A stretch of 64,000 bases of DNA from Bacillus_BU sp051233475 (GTDB lineage Bacteria; Bacillota; Bacilli; Bacillales; Cytobacillaceae): the NCBI RefSeq assembly GCF_051233475.1, contig NZ_JBKFGH010000027.1, positions 1 through 64,000 on the forward strand. The letters run 5' to 3'. The translations under genes were made by a program, and so were the position numbers. The notes beneath the pieces were generated by a model. That model saw nothing but the letters and a program-made list of their open reading frames with translations. It had not been told where the DNA came from and ran no database searches. Below, one piece after another: positions 44,142 through 52,602 of this stretch (position 1 is the stretch's first letter; each line of letters starts with the position of its first letter).

Positions 44142-45068
44142 TTATAGTAATTTTACAAATTCTTCTTCGGTCAAAATCTTGATATCCACCCCTTTTTCAA
44201 TTAATTCATAGGCTTTTTCCTCTTTTGTACTCAATCCATCTTCTCCAACTAATGATTTATCTTGTTTACCTACAACTAAATAATTTACTTTTTTACTGAC
44301 GCCTGACTTTAAAGTCCCCCCTAAATCGGCTATTTTTTGCATAGCTGTTTTCCGTTCCATAGTTTGAAGTTCTCCGGTAAAAACGAACGTCTTACCATAA
44401 AAAACATGCGTTTCATCAAATATTTCAACACTAGCTGCTATTTCATTTACGTTTACATTATTGAATTTTTTTCTTTTTCCAAATGATTTATTTGGCTTTA
44501 ATTCGGAGAAACTTTTTATTGGAATATCCCAATATGAACGACAATAATTCTCAAGTGATTTTTTATTTTTTAACTTAACGCAATGAACTACTAATTTAGC
44601 AGTTGCTATAGCATCCTCCAGGGCGTCATGATGATTTTCCAAAGGAATCCCAAAATAATCTAATCTATCTTTTAAAGAATTTCCAACACCTGCATTTCTG
44701 CAAACTCTTGTACTTATGGGAATACTATCTATGTATGTGAAATCCGGAAAATCTAAATTATATTCCTTCAAACAAGCATACAGCACACTCATATCAAATT
44801 GCGCATTGTGTGCTACAAATACATTAGTACCATTAAATAAATTACTTATTTCCTCCCAAACTCCAATAAAATTCTTTGAATCTTTTACGTGATTCGGTGT
44901 GATTCCATGAATTTCCACCATTTCTGGATTGAAATCTAATGTTGGCGGTTGGATAAGAAAATGTTTTTTATCTATGATTTCATTATTTTCAACAAGCACC
45001 AATCCCATTGAGCAAGCACTATTATATTCATGATTAGCTATTTCGAAATCTATTGCAATAAAATCCAT
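44142..45068 (-). CDS. DEDDh 3'-5' exonuclease with C-terminal BRCT domain
   Basis: The 308 residues start with a DnaQ/epsilon-type exonuclease: FIAIDFEIANHEYNSAC (Exo I), NVFVAHNAQFDMSVLY (Exo II) and HHDALEDAIATAKLVV (Exo III, with His). A linker rich in Lys/Asn and a BRCT domain follow (YGKTFVFTGELQTMERKTAM, LGGTLKSGVSKKVNYLVVG), like the BRCT of NAD-dependent ligases. It is probably a DNA-processing exonuclease tethered by BRCT. AGGAGGG lies six bases before ATG 45068. It is transcribed after the 143-residue gene, 15 bases apart. Confidence 0.88.
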   Translation of the reverse strand: MDFIAIDFEIANHEYNSACSMGLVLVENNEIIDKKHFLIQPPTLDFNPEMVEIHGITPNHVKDSKNFIGVWEEISNLFNGTNVFVAHNAQFDMSVLYACLKEYNLDFPDFTYIDSIPISTRVCRNAGVGNSLKDRLDYFGIPLENHHDALEDAIATAKLVVHCVKLKNKKSLENYCRSYWDIPIKSFSELKPNKSFGKRKKFNNVNVNEIAASVEIFDETHVFYGKTFVFTGELQTMERKTAMQKIADLGGTLKSGVSKKVNYLVVGKQDKSLVGEDGLSTKEEKAYELIEKGVDIKILTEEEFVKLL

Positions 45069-45082
45069 CTCTATCCCTCCTA

Positions 45083-45514
45083 TCAATAAGCATGATTATA
45101 ATTATATTTATCTAGCAAATATTGATCCAATTCAGATTTATTTTCAAACAACAAAGAGGTATGTTCCGTTAAAAAATGATAATGATCACTATATGTACTT
45201 TTTCTGATTTTAAATGTAAGGGAGGCATTATTTCCTTTTTCATCTTTAAATTTAACCAAATCTCTTAATACGGGTTTATACTGATATCTGTTAATTTCTT
45301 CACCATTTTCTCTAACAATGAAAAGTGCGTTATCTTGTATATTATGAAACTCTAGAGATTGAAAATCGTATAATCCCTGTGAATACCAGTTTCCTATTTC
45401 TTTTTCTAAATGAGATAGCAACATTTCTTCCCGTGTGAATCCCCAAACTTGAACTTTATCATCAACAATATTTACAATACCGCTTTTTAATTCATTAATC
45501 CTATTCTGTAGCAC
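45083..45514 (-). CDS. Hypothetical protein upstream of the exonuclease
   Basis: This 143-residue soluble, charged protein has segments VQVWGFTREEMLLSHLEKEI, LEFHNIQDNALFIVRENGEE and a Tyr/Asp-rich C terminus. No motif was recognised. The start is GTG 45514 with AGGTGA six bases upstream. Being 15 bases from the exonuclease-BRCT gene on the same strand, it is probably its functional partner (adaptor, inhibitor or toxin-antitoxin-like). Confidence 0.55.
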   Translation of the reverse strand: MLQNRINELKSGIVNIVDDKVQVWGFTREEMLLSHLEKEIGNWYSQGLYDFQSLEFHNIQDNALFIVRENGEEINRYQYKPVLRDLVKFKDEKGNNASLTFKIRKSTYSDHYHFLTEHTSLLFENKSELDQYLLDKYNYNHAY

Positions 45515-45591
45515 AAAAAATCACCTCTCCTATCTCATTGAAATAGCTTATAACCTAATTTTTCATCTTGGTTAATAAATCCATATTTTTA

Positions 45592-46317
45592 CTAACTACC
45601 TACATTTCTTGTATACCGACATTTGGGAAAATTGATACATCCATAAAACTCTCCTCTTTTGCCTTTTCGGAGAACCATCTCAGAACCGCACTTTATACAC
45701 AGTTCTTTGGGCTTATAATTAATTGATTCCTTTACAGCCTCTTCTGGTGAACTACCATTTAACTGAGAAATCATATTTATCAATTCATCACGTTCAATTA
45801 ATCTAATTCCATTAGAATTTGCTAATTCGATTGCAGCATCTGTGAATTCATTATTTGTAATTGCCCAGCCTTCTGTTGCTTTATAAAACGCTATTGATGA
45901 TACTACTTCTTGAATGGCTTTTATCCCTACTCTATTACTATACCGTTTAACTTGAACAACAATTTTTTTGCCATCCTTAGTCATAACTAGATCAGCACCA
46001 TAATCTCCTGTAACTTTTGTAGTTTCAACTTTATAACCTTGACGGATAAATAATAACTTTAAAAAGTACTCAAATTGTGTCCCAGTCATAGAATCTACAT
46101 CATTAATTCTGGATTTTCTAACTTTATCCTTATAATTTTTACTTCTAACTATGAGAAAAATTATCGAAACAATAAATCCGATTAATCCAAAAATAAAAGC
46201 TGTTTTCAATGATTTAGTCATTAACAATACAATCGCAAAAACACCTATACTAGACATTTTTAATACCGCATCAATAAATTCACTTTCTCGCTTTGCTGCA
46301 CTTTTTCTCCTTGCCAT
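45592..46317 (-). CDS. Membrane-anchored Mrr-type nuclease with topoisomerase zinc ribbon
   Basis: The 241 residues have two membrane helices (about 22-34 and 38-56) and then an Mrr_cat/restriction-endonuclease-like domain (MTGTQFEYFLKLLFIRQGY, GDYGADLVMTKDGKKIVVQV with the Asp...Gln-Val-Lys active site, and RYSNRVGIKAIQEVV). A C-terminal four-cysteine zinc ribbon of topoisomerase type completes it (CIKCGSEMVLRKGKRGEFYG, CINFPKCRY). Membrane-anchored Mrr proteins are widespread and are suspected to degrade incoming DNA. GGAG lies eight bases before ATG 46317. Confidence 0.88.
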   Translation of the reverse strand: MARRKSAAKRESEFIDAVLKMSSIGVFAIVLLMTKSLKTAFIFGLIGFIVSIIFLIVRSKNYKDKVRKSRINDVDSMTGTQFEYFLKLLFIRQGYKVETTKVTGDYGADLVMTKDGKKIVVQVKRYSNRVGIKAIQEVVSSIAFYKATEGWAITNNEFTDAAIELANSNGIRLIERDELINMISQLNGSSPEEAVKESINYKPKELCIKCGSEMVLRKGKRGEFYGCINFPKCRYTRNVGS

Positions 46318-46348
46318 TGAACATTCTCCTTACGTTGTAGGGTTCGAT

Positions 46349-47710
46349 CTATCGTCTTTTGAGTGACTTATATTGGTTAGCAAATCCTATTACTATGTTT
46401 ATTTCTGCTCCAAACTTGTCCGGGTTGTCTAGCATAAACCCAATCTGCCAAAAAAACATATCGACTAATTTCATTGTTGTATAGCTAACCCCATCATTGC
46501 TGAATAAATCTTTATTTTTTTCAAATCCATGTTGATGGAGGTTATAAAAATCTACCAGTTCCTTTAGTGATAATTTGTCAAATTGAGTTCTAATCCCAAA
46601 TAATGTTAAAGCATCTTTAAAATACCTGTCATAGGCCGGTACATTTCCATATACACCAAGTAATATTTTGGATGCTAGAGTGTCCGTAACCTTGATTCTA
46701 GCTTTTATTCCGTTTACTTCGTATATGTTTTCTTGATAGGCTCTTTTGGTTTCACTAATGAGCCTGTCCATGTCTTGGATGTCAACTAAACAAGTCGGAT
46801 TTTCACCAAAAAACTTATGATTTGCAGGGTTCATCACAACACTTTTAAGAAAATAACTATGGATCTTATAGTCTTTTTGCAGTAGAAAAGAACTACCTCG
46901 TAACATACCCCAACTTGCCAGGTAAAAGGCTAATTGTAAGCATCCATGGTCAAAAACATCATCGTTCTCAAGTTTTAAATAATTTTTGTAAAAAAAGGAA
47001 TGGCAATGTTCCCATGACTTAAATCGATGATGATTATCCTTAATAGATAAAGAGTGATATTTAGATAAAATTTCTCCTATAAAGTTGTCGGTGTTAATAA
47101 ACCGATGTTCTTTTTCTATTTTGGGAGTTGGTTCTTTTATTTTAGTAATCTGTTGGTCCGGTATATGCACTTGTTCTTGATGAAACTCCCCTGTAATCCA
47201 ACTCTTAAAAAAGTCCCAATCTCTGACGGTTCCATCGTTATTTAGCAAACCAAGGAACACTCCGTCCCCCTTTCCTACCTGCCAAATCGCTTGAGCAGTA
47301 TTCTCTTTATCTGAAATTCCACTATCCTTTATGTAATCGAAAAATGAATCCTTTCCAGGACTATAATTTTCAGCAACAAATGCCACTAAATAGATATCGA
47401 TGCAACTAGCTCCAAAATCTTTTGGGTCGCCATTTAGAATGTGTTGTTTTATAATACTGTTCCATATTTCAGGGGAGCTTGATAAGATTTTGTTCTGAAT
47501 TTTGTCTATTTGATAGGCTTGATAGCTTCTTTTTTCCCATTGTTTTAACTGAGAGTAGTCACCTTTAAGTAAGACCAGCTTATTAAGCATATTTTTCAAA
47601 TTGCATACGGTTGGAATTATGTTGGTATGTATACTTCTTCCACGTAGTTTTCTTGGTAACTTAAGAGATTCATTGCTTTGGCTTCCATAAACTCTGTTCC
47701 CTCCATTCAA
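46349..47710 (-). CDS. Hypothetical 453-residue island protein
   Basis: Two parts are visible: an N-terminal region (about 40-180) with an acidic WQVGKGDGVFLGLLNNDGTV motif, and a C-terminal region (about 210-450) with HRFKSWEHCHSFFYKNY, CLQLAFYLASWGMLRGSS and ILLGVYGNVPAYDRYFKDAL. The C-terminal part recurs as a stand-alone hypothetical protein in defence islands, by my recollection. No catalytic motif is obvious. The 5' end is uncertain: TTG 47710 lacks a ribosome binding site, while a strong GGAGGG (47704-47699) serves an ATG at 47688 in a different frame that runs 23 codons (MEAKAMNLLSYQ...). A frameshift near 47620 is possible. Confidence 0.5.
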   Translation of the reverse strand: MNGGNRVYGSQSNESLKLPRKLRGRSIHTNIIPTVCNLKNMLNKLVLLKGDYSQLKQWEKRSYQAYQIDKIQNKILSSSPEIWNSIIKQHILNGDPKDFGASCIDIYLVAFVAENYSPGKDSFFDYIKDSGISDKENTAQAIWQVGKGDGVFLGLLNNDGTVRDWDFFKSWITGEFHQEQVHIPDQQITKIKEPTPKIEKEHRFINTDNFIGEILSKYHSLSIKDNHHRFKSWEHCHSFFYKNYLKLENDDVFDHGCLQLAFYLASWGMLRGSSFLLQKDYKIHSYFLKSVVMNPANHKFFGENPTCLVDIQDMDRLISETKRAYQENIYEVNGIKARIKVTDTLASKILLGVYGNVPAYDRYFKDALTLFGIRTQFDKLSLKELVDFYNLHQHGFEKNKDLFSNDGVSYTTMKLVDMFFWQIGFMLDNPDKFGAEINIVIGFANQYKSLKRR

Positions 47711-47916
47711 TTACCAATAATTATACTTCTAAAATTTTTGTAAAAATCATCCATTTATTGAACAATTAGAATCATTTTTAAATGTTGAGAATGGCTTGCC
47801 TGGGCCCCAATGGGGAAAATACACCTAGAACAAGGCTGTGAATTATGTTTTTTCTTTAAAAGAAATCCTGTTAATTCAAATTGAGTAGGTCTCAAAATAT
47901 GAGTAGGGTGTTTACA

Positions 47917-48170
47917 ATGGAAAAGAAAGAATTTTGGAGACTAATGAAAAAGCCAAGGAATTTGATTAATCCAAATGGCTACCAGAGTAATTAGCTCGAA
48001 AGAATTGGAAGATGTATTAGTCTTTGAATTTTTTTCAAGAATTCATGAACGCTAGTTATCAATCTCGTTTATGGGGAGCTGAATATGTGCTGAAGGACGG
48101 CTATTCGGACGATGCGTTTGATAATTTTGAGGCTGGTAAAACCGGGGTGGGTTCCGGCGTATCAAGGTGA
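47917..48170 (+). pseudogene. Decayed DUF4240 gene
   Basis: Fragments of a DUF4240 protein lie in successive frames: MEKKEFWRLMKKPRN, then SKELEDVLVFEFFSRIHER, then YQSRLWGAEYVLKDGYSDDA with a trailing FDNF, and the C-terminal PGWVPAYQGET. Three or more frameshifts and an early stop make it non-functional. A GGGTG lies just before the original ATG. The 3' end merges into an ACCGTCCC-type repeat at 48176. The 47711-47916 gap shows nothing else. Confidence 0.65.
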
Positions 48171-48175
48171 AACGT

Positions 48176-48190
48176 TGGAACCGTCCCTCT
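48176..48190. repeat. ACCGTCCC-type repeat, single copy
   Basis: GGAACCGTCCCTCTG matches the dispersed unit. More degenerate relatives occur as TACCGCCCCTCTATTCTT near 49948 and AACCGCCCCTCTGTTCTT near 51259. Confidence 0.5.
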
Positions 48191-48237
48191 GATCTTACCT
48201 CTGTTCTTAAAAATATTGAGGAAAAGGAGATGATGTG

Positions 48238-48645
48238 ATGAGTTTTAAAGACGAATTTATTCCGAAAGTGCACGAGGTATTTAAGGAAGAATTAACGATC
48301 AGTAGGACGATAGACGAAACGTTTTCAATGATTAGAAATTATTTTCTTGATTTAGAAAATAGGTTGAGGGATGTATCGGAAGTTGCTCAAAAAAAATACG
48401 AAGTAGATATCCAAGATTACTTTTGCAAGGTTCGACTGTTTAATAATAGATTGGAAGTAAAATTCTCAAATAAAAAAATTGAAATAGAAAATATTCACAA
48501 GCGTTCTGGATATGGCCATGAATTTTATTTCAACGAAAACACATACAGTTTTATCGGGCCAGATGAAAAAGTTTTTGATGAAAGTGTATTAGATTCATTT
48601 TTAAAGGAAACATTTGAAGCTTCAATAAGTAGTTTACTTAGATAA
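48238..48645 (+). CDS. Hypothetical protein
   Basis: These 135 residues have an N-terminal helical half (SFKDEFIPKVHEVFKEEL, then an amphipathic helix to residue 60) and a C-terminal half with strands and charged loops (VRLFNNRLEVKFSNKKIEIE, SFIGPDEKVFDESVLDSFLK). I do not recognise it. AAGGAG lies eight bases before ATG 48238; a GTG immediately precedes it. A strong terminator follows, so it is likely an expressed gene. It lies directly after the decayed DUF4240 gene. Confidence 0.6.
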   Translation: MSFKDEFIPKVHEVFKEELTISRTIDETFSMIRNYFLDLENRLRDVSEVAQKKYEVDIQDYFCKVRLFNNRLEVKFSNKKIEIENIHKRSGYGHEFYFNENTYSFIGPDEKVFDESVLDSFLKETFEASISSLLR

Positions 48646-48657
48646 AAAATATTTGCA

Positions 48658-48695
48658 GGACAAGGCACTCTGTTTATTGAGTGCCTTGTCTTTTG
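48658..48695 (+). terminator. Terminator of the 135-residue hypothetical gene
   Basis: GACAAGGCACTC (48659-48670) and GAGTGCCTTGTC (48679-48690) form a perfect 12-bp stem with an eight-base loop, followed by TTTTG. Confidence 0.88.
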
Positions 48696-48781
48696 TCCAA
48701 AACAAACTGTAACGTTTCAACCTAAGTAGAAACGCATTATTAAAGTTTCTTCTTTCACTAGAACTGAAGGTTCAAGTTCTA

Positions 48782-49042
48782 TTACCAATCGTTTTTTCTA
48801 ATTCTTTTATCCATCAGGATTGCGAATAAATAAGACGGAGCCTGAAGTTGTTGCAAAGGAACTGTATTATCCAGTGGTACATACTCTAGTGCTTTTTCTA
48901 ATGTTTTTTTTGATACGGACCGATTAGTGCGGCTTAGTTTAATAAGATTCCCTTTAACGATATACGAAAATTCTCCACCTTTAATTTGAAGAAACACTTG
49001 TCCCTCACATTCTTTTATTCTCTCCCACAGAACTTCAATCAT
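48782..49042 (-). CDS. Small conserved hypothetical protein
   Basis: The 86 residues contain LWERIKECEGQVFLQIKGGE, a central RTNRSVSKKTLEKALEYVPL, and LQAPSYLFAILMDKRI near the C terminus. The pattern W..I..EG..F......F.Y...G.....RTN..I.K....KA..., then PSY..AIL.D.RI..., is one I associate with a widespread small family in Firmicutes and other phyla. Its function is unknown. It appears to be monocistronic. Confidence 0.6.
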   Translation of the reverse strand: MIEVLWERIKECEGQVFLQIKGGEFSYIVKGNLIKLSRTNRSVSKKTLEKALEYVPLDNTVPLQQLQAPSYLFAILMDKRIRKNDW

Positions 49043-49080
49043 TTTTACCCGCTTTCCCTAATTTTTATAAATACCACATT

Positions 49081-49785
49081 CTAAATAACTCTCACCATAT
49101 AATCATAACTATGTCCATTTATTTGGATGACTTTTTCTACACGATAACCTAGTTTTGTATAAAGAATTTTAGCTGTAGGATTGTCATGAGCTACATTAAG
49201 TGAAACTCTCCTGTATCCATTCCTTTGCGCAGCTTTTTCTGCAGCTTTTATTAAAGCTGTTCCTATTCCATATCCTTGATATTTTGGACTAACAGAAATA
49301 GTGTCTATGTAATAATCGCCTGGTTCCGCTTCTTTATCCAAATAAATATCCTGTTTGCGACTTTTCTTTCTTAATCTACTTAAGATTGGCTCATCCAAGA
49401 CAGGTGCATTCTCTCCTGGATAAGATATAACAATTCCTACTACTTCATCTAAAACTTCAGCGACAATAGTATTTTGAAAGCTAAGACGGTTGTTTTTTTC
49501 ACGAAAAAAGTACGCCAATGTTTCGCGGATATTTTCAGATTTCGTTTGCCCTGTTAACTGTTCGGCAATATCGGTAATAGCAAGATGAATTAGTTCGGCA
49601 GCTTTCTTTGAATCTTTTTTCTCTGCCAACCTGAGATTTAATTCTTGAGACACAATTTCCTCCCATGTTATTCCATACGGTACACCTCCTGATGTTTCCC
49701 CTGCGAAAAAGTAGAATGTTTCATCAGAATCTTGCTCTAAATAATTAATTGTTTTACTTTTTTGTGACTTTGATTTTATTCTCAA
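49081..49785 (-). CDS. GNAT N-acetyltransferase with a short N-terminal extension
   Basis: The 234 residues are in two parts. The first 45 or so (NYLEQDSDETFYFFAGETSG, then GVPYGITWEE) resemble a small stand-alone protein common in bacilli. A GNAT domain follows (LRLAEKKDSKKAAELIH; VVGIVISYP; YYIDTISVSPKYQGYGIGTA; SLNVAHDNPTAKILYTKLGY) with the acetyl-CoA loop QGYGIGTAL. This looks like a fusion. The substrate is unknown. I chose TTG 49785 because GGAGAGAG lies six bases upstream; a longer frame to 49884 lacks such a site. Confidence 0.78.
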   Translation of the reverse strand: MRIKSKSQKSKTINYLEQDSDETFYFFAGETSGGVPYGITWEEIVSQELNLRLAEKKDSKKAAELIHLAITDIAEQLTGQTKSENIRETLAYFFREKNNRLSFQNTIVAEVLDEVVGIVISYPGENAPVLDEPILSRLRKKSRKQDIYLDKEAEPGDYYIDTISVSPKYQGYGIGTALIKAAEKAAQRNGYRRVSLNVAHDNPTAKILYTKLGYRVEKVIQINGHSYDYMVRVI

Positions 49786-50044
49786 AATATGCTCTCTCCG
49801 TTTATTATGAATTTTCTTATAGAGCCGTTTGCCATTATAAGGTCCCTTTGTTGAAACTCTAATAACTATTATATTAAAGAACAATTACTAACGTTGATCA
49901 CAGACCGGCAAAGGGTGATTCATGTGCCTAGTCTTCTGCATAAGTACCGCCCCTCTATTCTTTTTTACAATTACTTTAACATACCTATCCTTTAGATTAA
50001 TTTCAAAAATTGACTAAAGAAACCAAGGAATTGATCTAATAAAC

Positions 50045-50079
50045 AAAACCGTACTTTTGCAATTCACAGTACGGTTTTT
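50045..50079 (-). terminator. Terminator of the DUF4230 gene
   Basis: AAAACCGTAC (50045-50054) and GTACGGTTTT (50069-50078) form a 10-bp stem, with T-rich flanks on both strands. It lies about 50 bases after the stop codon. Confidence 0.75.
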
Positions 50080-50126
50080 GTGCGGATGTAAAAATCTATT
50101 TCTATAGGGAATAAAAATCAACGATT

Positions 50127-50825
50127 CTATTTAAATGATATTTTCACTGAGTAGCCAAGGTTCCTAAAAAACTCTTTTAATACTTTTTCCGCATTTTTTT
50201 CTGCTTTATTTAATAGTCCTGTTTCTTTTACTTCTTCCTTGATTTGCTTTTGTGCTTGTGCAGCAAGGTCATACCCTTCATCCCATTTAGGTTCTTGTCG
50301 AAGTAATCCCTCGTCAGAGTATGTTATTACTTGATTCATCTGAAGTGCGGGTTCCTGAATAAAGTCAGCTGGCGGCAGAACAATCTCAATTACTTTTTCT
50401 TTGTCATTTACTTTAATATCGCTTGGGGACACCTTCTTTAAGTCGACTCCTGCAATTACAGTGGCAGGCACAATCAATAATAATTCCCGTTTGGTTCCAG
50501 GGAGATCCAGCTTGATATCTTTTCCAAATAATTTATTGTCCTTTTGCTTAATTACGGTCTTAACCTGCGCTTCAGCGGTTGCTAGAGTCGCTAACTCCTG
50601 AACATGTTCAACAAAAATTGTAGTTTTTTGATTAAAAGTTCTTCCTGAAAATAACCATATATTTACTAATACAGAAACCAAAAACCCTGTAATTAGAATT
50701 ATAATTATTATTCTCCCAAATTTAAAATTAGGCCTAAAAAATGGCAATGAAAGACTTGTCCCTTTACCTCTATGTCCAATTGTGGCAGAAGTAGCGCTTT
50801 CTACCCTACTTTCTTTTAACCCCAT
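50127..50825 (-). CDS. DUF4230 membrane protein
   Basis: The 232 residues comprise a basic cytoplasmic N terminus, one membrane helix (about 37-58: GRIIIIILITGFLVSVLVNI) and an extracytoplasmic DUF4230 domain. That domain has LATLATAEAQVKTVIKQ, LLIVPATVIAGVDLKKVSPS, and VIEIVLPPADFIQEPALQ. The C-terminal helix (about 190-230) is Lys/Glu-rich. The DUF4230 function is unknown. AGGAG lies nine bases before ATG 50825. It stands alone between terminators. Confidence 0.85.
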   Translation of the reverse strand: MGLKESRVESATSATIGHRGKGTSLSLPFFRPNFKFGRIIIIILITGFLVSVLVNIWLFSGRTFNQKTTIFVEHVQELATLATAEAQVKTVIKQKDNKLFGKDIKLDLPGTKRELLLIVPATVIAGVDLKKVSPSDIKVNDKEKVIEIVLPPADFIQEPALQMNQVITYSDEGLLRQEPKWDEGYDLAAQAQKQIKEEVKETGLLNKAEKNAEKVLKEFFRNLGYSVKISFK

Positions 50826-51039
50826 CAATACTCTCTCCTCACACATTTGTTTTCTGCACTCATTCTTTTGAATGAAATAAAAAATTACTATTTTCTAATC
50901 CTTATATTAAACTATTAATCTAATATTTTTGAAGTATAATATTAAAAATACCAGGAACTTTAAACAAACACGGGGATAGTTTAACTCTTGATTATTTTTA
51001 ATAAGATATTGCACATTTATAAATGAACTGAAAAAAATA

Positions 51040-51099
51040 GCACAGTATTTCAGATTATTCCCCGGTTAAAGTGAATAACAGGGGTCGGAAATACTGTGC
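51040..51099 (-). other. Long inverted repeat in a 550-base gene-free region
   Basis: GCACAGTATTTC (51040-51051) and GAAATACTGTGC (51088-51099) are perfect 12-base arms, with an inner CCCC/GGGG pairing. On the minus strand TATTTTTTTC follows, so it could act as a terminator, but no minus-strand gene directly precedes it. The rest of 50826-51286 carries no gene I can support. Confidence 0.5.
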
Positions 51100-51286
51100 T
51101 TATTTTCAACATTAGAATTATGGAGGAAGATGATTTGGTGCGTTATTTCCGTTTTTATGGGAAAGGTTTGGGGAAGAACCTCTGGGGTAAAAGGTTGGTG
51201 TGAGTGAATGGGGGTTAATCCTCCCTCCCACATATAAGCTTCATGGTAAATCACCGTAACCGCCCCTCTGTTCTTAAATCACACAG

Positions 51287-51322
51287 AAAAACGCAGAGGT
51301 TTTAGCATCCTCTGCGTTTTTT
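51287..51322. terminator. Bidirectional terminator near the decayed kinase gene
   Basis: AAAAACGCAGAGG (51287-51299) and CCTCTGCGTTTTT (51309-51321) form a perfect 13-bp stem with a nine-base loop and T tracts on both strands. It serves the minus-strand gene (now a pseudogene) ending at 51376. Confidence 0.88.
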
Positions 51323-51375
51323 ATAATCTAATGACCTGTTCTTTCTGGTTCTACAACGCTGTGTTGAACTCCTTG

Positions 51376-51871
51376 TTATTCTTTTCCACTAAACTCTAAA
51401 ATATTTAAACCCTCAGAGGCTTCTGGTGCTTCAAAAAATCTAGTAACATGAATAAACACCGCTTCCGTGTCAAAAGCTGCTCTTTCGGGTTGTTCACTCC
51501 GCCTTTGTGCAATTTGACGTAAGCATTGGTTGTTATTTAGACTAAGGAAAATTAATTGATGGCTTGCATTGACCTCTGCCGCAATATCCAAAACCACTTT
51601 CGCAGTTTTTGAGTGTTATCTGGAAAATCCATCACTCATCTGTTCCGACACTTAATATGTTTTGGACATGCTTTTTCACCAACGGCTTGAGCTGTGCTGA
51701 GTATTTTAGATAGTCCTCAAATGACCCGACTTGATTGGGATAAAGAGATGACAGCCATTCATCCTCAGACAACAGTACTGCATGTTTATCTATCGCCAAT
51801 TGTTTTGATTTAGTTGATTTTCCTGCGCCCATTTTTCCACAGAAAAAGTATAACGTCCCCAATTGTTTCAT
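51376..51871 (-). pseudogene. Frameshifted P-loop ATPase/kinase (zeta-toxin-like fold)
   Basis: The N-terminal piece (MKQLGTLYFFCGKMGAGKST, then LLSEDEWLSSLYP) has a complete Walker A. A premature TGA occurs after LSVGTDE. The C-terminal piece continues in another frame: LDIAAEVNASHQLIFLSLNN, LRQIAQRRSEQPERAAFDTE and FFEAPEASEGLNI. Two frameshifts near 51600-51640 separate them. Together they would make an AAA_33-type nucleotide-binding protein of about 165 residues. It lies next to the Arr gene, where relatives can act as small-molecule kinases. It could also be a sequencing error, which resequencing would settle. Confidence 0.72.
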
Positions 51872-51926
51872 ATTTTTTAACTCCCGTGCTTTTTTAAGCG
51901 GTTGTTACGCCACCGGATTTTAAGGA

Positions 51927-52316
51927 TTAATCGTATATTACATTTTTTCCTTCTTCACTTAATTTTTTTAAAGAAGCAAGCATTTGATTTATTTCTTCGT
52001 CGGAATGTCTTTCCCATGAACCTAATTCGGCTACTATTTTCAAAGGAGATTTAGATCGATAAGAACGTGTTGGGTTTCCAGGAAATCTTTTGTCAGTTAA
52101 GTTCGGATCATTTTCAAAATCTCCTAGTGGCTCTACAATATAAATTCTTTCTTTTGCTGTAGATCTTGCTAATTCCGCACCCCTTTTAGCAGCATTCAAG
52201 GTTGCAGTAAAATAAATATAGTTAGATTTTTTATCTTGGTAATTTGATAAGTATTGTGGTTCTAATAAATCCCCTATTTTTAGTTCTGCTTTTGTACCAT
52301 GAAAAAAAAGGTCCAT
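51927..52316 (-). CDS. arr: Rifamycin ADP-ribosyltransferase (Arr)
   Basis: This 129-residue protein shows the Arr pattern throughout: FFHGTKAELKIGDLLEP (NAD-contacting His), YIYFTATLNAAKRGAELA, RIYIVEPLGDFENDPNLTDK and the family hallmark KRFPGNPTRSYRS, ending VAELGSWERHSDEEI. Arr transfers ADP-ribose from NAD to rifamycins, inactivating them. Environmental Bacillaceae commonly carry it on the chromosome. ATG 52316 has no strong Shine-Dalgarno. Length is slightly below the typical 135-145. Confidence 0.88.
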   Translation of the reverse strand: MDLFFHGTKAELKIGDLLEPQYLSNYQDKKSNYIYFTATLNAAKRGAELARSTAKERIYIVEPLGDFENDPNLTDKRFPGNPTRSYRSKSPLKIVAELGSWERHSDEEINQMLASLKKLSEEGKNVIYD

Positions 52317-52602
52317 TATCTATGACATCTTGTGTGTTTCATATTGATACAACCCCCAATTTTTCGATTTATATAACAGTATAGTATGTGAATTTTAGGA
52401 AGAGTAGTCTATTAATGAAGCAAAAGCAGGAACATTGGAATTTAGATAAGATATCTAAGGTATTGTAAAAGTTGTTCAATCTGTATTTCCCAACTCCAAG
52501 CCCCCCAACCTCCCCCCTACAAAAATAAAAATTGTTCCAACCCTTTCCAATAAGCTAAAATAAATATACAATCCACCCCACTCAATGAACGGAGGTTTGA
52601 CC

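Noticed and set aside
51066..51254. 62-codon minus-strand frame with MIYHEAYMWEGG
   Set aside because: Starts next to a degenerate ACCGCCCC repeat, no ribosome binding site, and ends through the inverted repeat at 51040-51099.
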